DNA from: DYIU01 sp038326775
GTDB lineage: Bacteria; Actinomycetota; Geothermincolia; Fen-727; Anoxymicrobiaceae
NCBI GenBank assembly: GCA_038326775.1
Contig: JBBQKJ010000004.1
Location: 41,515 to 105,514, forward strand
DNA length: 64,000 nt
Direction: 5' to 3'
The position numbers were made by a program, and so were the translations under genes. Below the pieces are notes generated by a model. It searched no databases. It saw nothing but the letters and a program-made list of their open reading frames with translations, and was not told where the DNA came from. Positions 58,703 through 64,000 of this stretch are shown piece by piece (positions within the stretch are counted from its first letter, which is position 1; every line of letters begins with the position of its first letter).

Positions 58703-60703
58703 TCATTTCGCGCCGTCCGGCGGGCCCGCGCCGGCCCGGTGGTTGATCTGCATGTGTACGTGGTTGCCTTCCTCGCGGGTATAGGGGTTCGGCCCGCTAT
58801 TAAAGTACGGCACCAGGTCGCGCACCGTACCGACAGGCGTGAGCCCCCCCTCTACACGCTGGCCTTTCACGACGTTTGCCTGGGACATGTGCAGCAAAGC
58901 CACCTGGTAGCCGGGGTGCCCGTCAATAGCTATCTCCACCATCACGTCAGGGTACTTCCCGTACAGCAGGTAGCCGCTGGCGGCAACGACCGTGCCGCTC
59001 ACCGGGGCGTACACGGTGGCGCCCGCCTTGGCGCAGACATCGCAGGCCGTGGTCGACCATGTTCCCCTCGCGCGGGTACCCTCTATGAAATAGCAGGTCG
59101 CGTTCCCCACAGACGTCGAGAGTCCGGGCGCCAGCCGGGAAAGGTTGTCGTCGCGCAGGCATATGCCCAGCGGCTGCATAGCCTGCGGGTTGCTCGGCCC
59201 GCCGTCGCTGCCCGAGGACGAGGCCTCGTGGAAGACGGCGCCGATGTTGTCTTTGTAGCTGATTGGGCTCTTGAGCTCCATTCCCTCCCAGGTGGCGAAG
59301 GCGAACGGCTGGGGCTCCACCCTGGGCTCGTAAGAGAAGTAGGTCGGCCGCTCGGCCACCAGATCTTGCGTGCCGGACACCTTGACCCATGGGCGGGCCA
59401 TACCCGCCGAAGCTGTGTTGAGGTCGAGGGTGGTGCGGCTGCGCGGCGCCATCTGGAGGTCCTGCCTTATGTAGGCGCCTCCTTCGTCGAACAGTTCCAT
59501 CCGTACCCGGTTTGCCAGCTCGCCCGGGTTCATGAGGCAGAGCCATGAGATAAACCCCATACCCGCGCCGGACACAGGGAAGTACCAGGTCTTCTCCCCG
59601 GCGGTCGAGCCCAGCACGTCGTGCCCGCCCTCCCAGGTAGAGTTATAGATGAAGTACATGGGCCGCTCACAGAGGATATCGCGCCCACTGGTGACCCTGA
59701 TAGAAACGTCTTTCTCCGGCCCGACCGCTTCGTTCACGAAGATCGTCGTCCTGGCCCGCGCCTTCAGCGGGTACTCCCTTACGAGCGATGGCTCGCCGCC
59801 GAACATGTACTCGACCCTGGCGGTTGCCTCCTCGCCGGGGTTCATGATGCAAAGCCACTCCTCGAATCCTTTGCGGGTGGTGCCCTCGGCGAAGTCCCAC
59901 ACCCTGGCCAGCCTCGAGGAGCCGGTAGCCGCGTGCCCGCCTCTCCAGGCGTTCTTGTAGTCAAAGTACATAGGCCTCTCGGCCACCAGTAGAGCGGAGG
60001 CTTCGACCATTATGGAGACGTCCTGCTCCGGGCCGACCGAGCTGTTTACGTCGATGGTCCTGCGGCTGCCCGCCGGGATGGCCAGTTGCTCCCGCCTGTT
60101 CTCGCCTGTGCCCGGCATGTAGGTGAGGGTCGCCGTCGCGTCGATAGCGCCGGGGTTCTGCAGGCACAGCCACTCCTGGAAACCCGCGCGCGTCGTGCCT
60201 TCGGCAAGGTACCAGGTGTCCGACGGGGACGGCACTCCCCGGATGGCGTGCCCCCCGGTCCATACGCCCTTGTAGTTGAAGTAGATCTCGCGCTCGGCTA
60301 CCACGCCCGGCTCGGCGGCGATCGCTATCGAGACGTCCATGTCCGGCCCCACCACGCCGTTGACGTTGATGGATGCGGCGGCCCGGGGGGCGATTGTCAG
60401 ATGTTGCGCCTTCGGGGCCCTGGAGCCAAACATGTAGTTGACCGTGACAACAGATTCCTCGGCGGCGGGGTTCCTGATTATCAGGTACTCCTCGAAACCG
60501 TTTCTGGTGGTGCCCTCGGCGAAGTAAATGTCCCTGGCGGGCGCGGGCCAGCCCAGCAGGTCATGCCCCCCGTCCCAACCGTAAGAGGCGGCGGCGAGAG
60601 GCGCGCCGAACGCCGCTGGGAGCACAACGCACAGCAGGAGAACCGCAACGGCGCGAACGGCGGTCATGCGATGTCTTCTTGCACCGGGCCTCGAAAAACG
60701 CAT
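58703..60703 (-). CDS. secreted protein with four AEGTTR-type repeats and a degenerate M23-like domain
   Basis: 666 aa with a signal peptide (about 1-40). Four to five repeats of about 95 residues (YFAEGTTRxGFxEWLCLxNPG ... GPxxDVSI ... AERPMYFxYK) fill residues 55-450. The last 110 residues resemble a LytM/M23 peptidase (GATVYAPVSGTVVAASGY, ALLHMSQ, HVHMQINH), but the first metal ligand His of HxxxD is Thr, so metal binding and activity are doubtful. ATG 60703 lacks a ribosome binding site; ATG 60667 is an alternative start. Confidence 0.83.
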   Translation of the reverse strand: MRFSRPGARRHRMTAVRAVAVLLLCVVLPAAFGAPLAAASYGWDGGHDLLGWPAPARDIYFAEGTTRNGFEEYLIIRNPAAEESVVTVNYMFGSRAPKAQHLTIAPRAAASINVNGVVGPDMDVSIAIAAEPGVVAEREIYFNYKGVWTGGHAIRGVPSPSDTWYLAEGTTRAGFQEWLCLQNPGAIDATATLTYMPGTGENRREQLAIPAGSRRTIDVNSSVGPEQDVSIMVEASALLVAERPMYFDYKNAWRGGHAATGSSRLARVWDFAEGTTRKGFEEWLCIMNPGEEATARVEYMFGGEPSLVREYPLKARARTTIFVNEAVGPEKDVSIRVTSGRDILCERPMYFIYNSTWEGGHDVLGSTAGEKTWYFPVSGAGMGFISWLCLMNPGELANRVRMELFDEGGAYIRQDLQMAPRSRTTLDLNTASAGMARPWVKVSGTQDLVAERPTYFSYEPRVEPQPFAFATWEGMELKSPISYKDNIGAVFHEASSSGSDGGPSNPQAMQPLGICLRDDNLSRLAPGLSTSVGNATCYFIEGTRARGTWSTTACDVCAKAGATVYAPVSGTVVAASGYLLYGKYPDVMVEIAIDGHPGYQVALLHMSQANVVKGQRVEGGLTPVGTVRDLVPYFNSGPNPYTREEGNHVHMQINHRAGAGPPDGAK

Positions 60704-60816
60704 ACTAATATATTAGCAGACCGGCGCCGGGTTCCTTCGGCGCGCCGGTTGGAGCCGGGAATGGGGTCAACAGTCATCAGGCCTGAGGGGCGCCAGCGGC
60801 GGGAAAAGAGCGGCAT

Positions 60817-62112
60817 TTGAGAGTCCTCTTGATCAGCGAGAACCGGTGCAGGGAAAACCTTATCCCGTTCCCGCTGGGTATCGCCTCTGTCGCCTCAGCG
60901 GCGAAGGCGGCCGGCCACGAGGTGGCGGGCCTCGACCTCATGTTCAGCGACGACCCCGCGGGCGACACCGCGGACGCGGTGCGCGGCTTCCGCCCCGAGG
61001 CCGTGGGGCTGAGCGTCAGGAACATCGACAACCAGGACAGGTTCGCGGTCGAGTTCTACCTGCCTCAAGTCAGGCAGGTGGTGGACGCGGTGCGCCTGGA
61101 GACGGACGCTCCACTTGTACTCGGGGGTGCGGGCTTTACCATCTTCCCCCTGGAATGCCTGGAGTACCTCGGGGTGGAGCTCGGCGTGGTCGGCGAGGGC
61201 GAGGCCGCCTTCACGGGGCTGCTTGAGCGCCTGGAGGCGGGAGCGGACGCCCGCGTGGTCGGCGGCGTCGCGTTCCGAAAAGACGGTATCGGCGCGGTGA
61301 ACCCGCCTGGGCCTCCGCTCGACCTCGACAGGCTTCCCCCGCCCGACAGGGAGCTGTTCGACGTGCGGCGCTACAACTGGGTCCCGGGCGGCGGCCCGCC
61401 GTACACCGCCAACCTGCAGTCGCGGCGCGGCTGCCACATGCGCTGCATATACTGCTCCAGCCCGTTCGTTGAGGGCAGGCGGGTCCGGCTGCGGGGGCCC
61501 GCCCTGGTCGCAGACGAGCTCCAGTCGATGGACGAGCTCGGAATCAGGAGCGCCATCTTCACCGACTCGCTGTTCAACTACCCCGCCGAGTACGCCGCCC
61601 GGCTGTGCCGCGAGATCGCGGGCAGAGGACTCTCTCTCGGTTGGACCGCGAGCTTCAACCCCGCTTATAACGACCCCGGGCTCTTCGACCTCATGCGCGA
61701 GGCGGGCTGCAAGGTCCTGAGCGTGGGAAACGAAAGCGGCTCGCTGGACATGCTGGCCGCCCTCGGGAAAGGCTTCTCGAAGGAAGACATCCTTGCGACA
61801 GTCCAGGGGGCACGGGCGGCGGGCCTCGCCTTCTACTGCTTCCTCCTGCTGGGAGGCACGGGCGAGACGAGACAGAGTGTCGATGAGAGCGTCGCCTTCC
61901 TGGACGGGCTGGAGCCACAGGCGGTCAGGGTCACCGTCGGCATCAGGATATACCCCGGCTGCGAGCTGCACGACATCGCGCTCCGCGAGGGTGCCCTGGC
62001 CCAGGGCCAGAACCTCCTGTACCCGGCGTTCTACACCGCGCCGGAGGTCGAGCCTTGGCTCCACGATCATATGCGGGAGGTCTGCCGGGAGCGTCCCGGC
62101 TGGATGCTCTAG
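60817..62112 (+). CDS. B12-binding radical SAM protein
   Basis: 431 aa. N-terminal cobalamin-binding Rossmann domain (about 1-140) without an obvious DxHxxG motif, then a radical SAM domain with the [4Fe-4S] motif C206-x3-C210-x2-C213 (CHMRCIYC). Relatives are methyltransferases and ring-contraction enzymes such as BchE-like and hopanoid methylases. TTG 60817 is the start, with GGAAAAGAG about 8 nt upstream. Substrate unknown. Confidence 0.88.
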   Translation: MRVLLISENRCRENLIPFPLGIASVASAAKAAGHEVAGLDLMFSDDPAGDTADAVRGFRPEAVGLSVRNIDNQDRFAVEFYLPQVRQVVDAVRLETDAPLVLGGAGFTIFPLECLEYLGVELGVVGEGEAAFTGLLERLEAGADARVVGGVAFRKDGIGAVNPPGPPLDLDRLPPPDRELFDVRRYNWVPGGGPPYTANLQSRRGCHMRCIYCSSPFVEGRRVRLRGPALVADELQSMDELGIRSAIFTDSLFNYPAEYAARLCREIAGRGLSLGWTASFNPAYNDPGLFDLMREAGCKVLSVGNESGSLDMLAALGKGFSKEDILATVQGARAAGLAFYCFLLLGGTGETRQSVDESVAFLDGLEPQAVRVTVGIRIYPGCELHDIALREGALAQGQNLLYPAFYTAPEVEPWLHDHMREVCRERPGWML

Positions 62113-62376
62113 AAGTCGGCAAAGGGGGGCGCTGGCGCGCCCGGGGCCCAGCCGTAGTAGGGGCCTCGGAGCAGTTTCCACCCGCCGTCGACAGCTTCCA
62201 GCTTCTCCGGCATCACGCTGTTGGGGTTGGCCTGTCGCGCCGGCAAGAGAGTGCGTCACATTCCGCCCCCCGGCCCCGGTCATCGACAGGACCGCTTCCG
62301 GGCGGCAGCCTTGTCCTGTCCGCGCAGCTTTGTTGTAGACTCTTGCCGTACCGATCTAGACAGGCGGGGTGAGAGA
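62113..62376. other. 264-nt gap with a short minus-strand frame
   Basis: On the minus strand a frame of about 45 codons ends at TAG 62111-62109 and includes ATGCCGGAGAAG... encoding MPEKLEAVDGGWKLLRGPYY; it looks like a gene 3' end without its beginning and matches nothing I know. On the plus strand TTGTTG-N17-GATCTA (about 62328-62356) is a weak promoter candidate for the next gene. Confidence 0.35.
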
Positions 62377-63846
62377 ATGAAGATTGCCAGTCCCGAAGCG
62401 TACTTCGACAGCCTGAGAGGGCTCGAGCGAACCGTTTACGTCCTGGGGGAACGGTGCGGCTGCACCGTGGACCACCCGATGCTGAGGCCGTCGGCCAACG
62501 CGGTCTCAGAGTCATATAACACCGGCGACGAGCCCGAGGCCGAAGGCCTGCTCTACGTGAGGTCGCACCTGACGGGCCGGAAGGTCAGCCGCTTCACGCA
62601 CATCCACCAGGGTACCGACGACCTCGTCGACAAGGTGCTCATGCAGAGAATGCTTGGCCGGAGGACCGCCACCTGCTACCAGCGCTGTGTGGGGATGGAC
62701 GGGTTCAACGCGCTCTACTCGGTGACTTACGAGTGCGACCAGGCCCACGGCACCGACTACCACAGGCGGCTCAAGGACTACCTGGAATGGGTGCAGGACG
62801 AGAATATCGTGGTCGAGGGCGCGATGACCGACGTCAAGGGGGACCGCTCCCTGCGACCGGGCGAGCAGCCTGACCCCGACGTCTTCGTCCGCGTGGTGGA
62901 CCGGACCGCCGACGGCATCGTTGTCCGGGGCGCCAAGGCGCACCAGACCGGGGCTCTGAACTCACACGAGATACTGGTGATGCCCACGACCGCCATGCGA
63001 GAGGGGGAAGAGCAGTTCGCGGTATCCTTCGCGGTGCCCTCGGACACCCGGGGCATAACGTTCGTGCTCGGGCGGCAGCCCTCGGACACCCGCAAGATGG
63101 AGGGCAGCCCGCTGGACGTCGGGAACCCCAACTACGGAAGCCAGGAAGCGCTGGTGATCCTCGAGGATGTGTTCGTCCCCAACGAGCGTATCTTCATGTG
63201 CGGGGAGACGGACCAGAGCGGCAAGGTCGTGGAGCGGTTCGCCTCGTTCCACCGCCAGAGTTACGGCGGCTGCAAGGTCGGTGTGGGCGACGTGCTCATC
63301 GGTTCGGCGCAGCTGGCGGCCAGCTACCAGGGGGCGGCGCGGGCTAGCCACGTGCGCGACAAGATCACCGAGATGATACACCTCAACGAGACGCTCTTCT
63401 GCTGCGGCATCGCCTGCAGCGCGCGCGGCAGCCGGACGCCGGCGGGAAACTACGAGGTCGACGCCCTCCTCGCCAATATCTGCAAGCTGAACGTGACGCG
63501 GTTCCCGTTCGAGATAGCCCGGTTACTGCAGGACATCGCCGGCGGGCTGGTGGTCACAATGCCTTCGCAGAAGGACTTCGACAATCCCGAGATAGCGCCG
63601 TACCTCGAGAAGTACCTCAAGGGCGTGGACGGCGTCCCCACCATCGACCGCGTGAAGATAATGAAGTTCATCGAGAACATGACCGTGGGGTGCGGCGCGG
63701 CAGCCTACCTCACCGAGAGCATACACGGCGCTGGCTCGCCCCAGGCCCAGCGCATCATGATATCGAGACTGGCGGGGCTCGACGAAAAGGTCGGGCTTGC
63801 CAGGCGCATCGCCGGCATTGATTCATGTTGGGGTCAGGCACCCTGA
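62377..63846 (+). CDS. abfD: 4-hydroxybutyryl-CoA dehydratase / vinylacetyl-CoA isomerase
   Basis: 489 aa from ATG 62377 (GGGGTGAGAG upstream). A flavin and [4Fe-4S] enzyme that dehydrates 4-hydroxybutyryl-CoA to crotonyl-CoA. The four cluster ligands of the Clostridium enzyme are all present at matching spacing: C100, C104 (TCYQRC), H292 and C299 (FHRQSYGGC). This separates it from flavin-only 4-hydroxyphenylacetate hydroxylases. The last residues SCWGQAP are encoded by a REP-like element. It indicates 4-aminobutyrate/succinate fermentation or a 4-hydroxybutyrate pathway. Confidence 0.9.
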   Translation: MKIASPEAYFDSLRGLERTVYVLGERCGCTVDHPMLRPSANAVSESYNTGDEPEAEGLLYVRSHLTGRKVSRFTHIHQGTDDLVDKVLMQRMLGRRTATCYQRCVGMDGFNALYSVTYECDQAHGTDYHRRLKDYLEWVQDENIVVEGAMTDVKGDRSLRPGEQPDPDVFVRVVDRTADGIVVRGAKAHQTGALNSHEILVMPTTAMREGEEQFAVSFAVPSDTRGITFVLGRQPSDTRKMEGSPLDVGNPNYGSQEALVILEDVFVPNERIFMCGETDQSGKVVERFASFHRQSYGGCKVGVGDVLIGSAQLAASYQGAARASHVRDKITEMIHLNETLFCCGIACSARGSRTPAGNYEVDALLANICKLNVTRFPFEIARLLQDIAGGLVVTMPSQKDFDNPEIAPYLEKYLKGVDGVPTIDRVKIMKFIENMTVGCGAAAYLTESIHGAGSPQAQRIMISRLAGLDEKVGLARRIAGIDSCWGQAP

Positions 63847-63853
63847 CATGAAT
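63821..63853. repeat. GGGGTCAG-type palindromic repeat at the abfD 3' end
   Basis: ATTCATG and CATGAAT arms enclose GGGGTCAGG-CA-CCCTGA. The element supplies the last codons and the TGA of the gene. A decayed second copy starts at 63882 (GAATTCATGTTGGGG). Confidence 0.75.
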
Positions 63854-64000
63854 TCGCGGCGGCGGGCGGATGTTTCGGATAAGAATTCATGTTGGGGTGG
63901 GGGGCCCCGACCTGAAATAAGGGCGGGGGGGGGGGGGTGGGGGTATGGAATGTTTTGATGGTGGCGGTGCCCCACCAGCGAAAACCACCCCCCCGCCCGG
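63854..64000. other. low-quality window end with G/C homopolymers
   Basis: The last 147 bases include a run of 14 G at about 63924-63937, followed by more G-rich and C-rich sequence. No gene is visible. I read it as a contig end with poor consensus rather than biology. Confidence 0.6.

Noticed and set aside
60895..62283. Minus-strand open frame of 462 codons
   Set aside because: Antisense to the radical SAM gene; Arg/Gly-rich low-complexity translation.
62377..63846. 4-hydroxyphenylacetate 3-monooxygenase
   Set aside because: The four Fe-S ligands (C100, C104, H292, C299) are all present, which fits 4-hydroxybutyryl-CoA dehydratase instead.

Overview
The window is a GC-rich chromosomal segment with about 50 supported protein-coding genes on both strands, Shine-Dalgarno driven starts (often GTG or TTG) and SigA-type promoters. 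Gene content points to an uncultivated, probably anaerobic or microaerobic member of the Actinomycetota or a neighbouring high-GC lineage. CarD, the actinobacterial type of DUF35/thiolase/MaoC cluster and the AEGTTR-repeat secreted proteins fit that. McsA-McsB-ClpC, DisA, the PIN/TRAM protein and IspD-IspF lie in the order known from Bacillota. CooT and a 4-hydroxybutyryl-CoA dehydratase with all four Fe-S ligands suggest anaerobic carbon metabolism. No tRNA, rRNA or CRISPR array was seen.

Layout. 1-14.7 kb: esterase, GAF-GGDEF protein, PilT ATPase, histone-deacetylase-like amidohydrolase, NlpC/P60 hydrolase, fused ChlI/ChlD-type chelatase, RsbRD-like protein, LytTR response regulator with a long structured leader, CooT, DUF4349 protein and a three-gene ABC-2 exporter operon. 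14.7-28 kb (mostly minus): GltA-like oxidoreductase, IspF-IspD-PIN/TRAM-CarD, then DisA-ClpC-McsB-McsA-LysS-GreA, interrupted by two plus-strand genes of which one is frameshifted and invaded by repeats. 28-32.7 kb: hisG followed by a triple-GAF diguanylate cyclase, then a REP-associated tyrosine transposase with its repeats. 32.7-41.1 kb: one long minus-strand operon-like run (sensor kinase, phosphodiesterase, two thiolase-fold proteins, tandem DUF35 protein, CoA ligase, two MaoC-type hydratases). 41.2-46.5 kb: propeller lipoprotein, GYD protein, a decayed MMPL gene and its intact paralogue. 46.8-50.2 kb: zinc-ribbon membrane protein, then three nucleic-acid processing genes (DEDDh exonuclease-WYL, metallo-beta-lactamase exonuclease, LigD-type 3'-phosphoesterase). 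50.2-64 kb: penicillin-acylase family enzyme, UroD-like methyltransferase, lipoprotein, phosphoesterase, duplicated zinc protein, L,D-transpeptidase and M23-like protein sharing AEGTTR repeats, B12-radical SAM protein and 4-hydroxybutyryl-CoA dehydratase.

The most interesting parts are (1) the 32.7-38.6 kb cluster, which looks like a doubled version of the MaoC/DUF35/Ltp2 hydratase-aldolase module with thiolase-fold proteins that lack the catalytic cysteine; (2) a RAYT and several dispersed palindromic repeats, one identical at two distant gene ends; (3) the DNA-end-processing trio with a likely ATA start codon; and (4) decayed genes (MMPL paralogue with an internal deletion, frameshifted zinc protein). 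The last ~100 bases contain long G and C runs and look like a poor-quality contig end.
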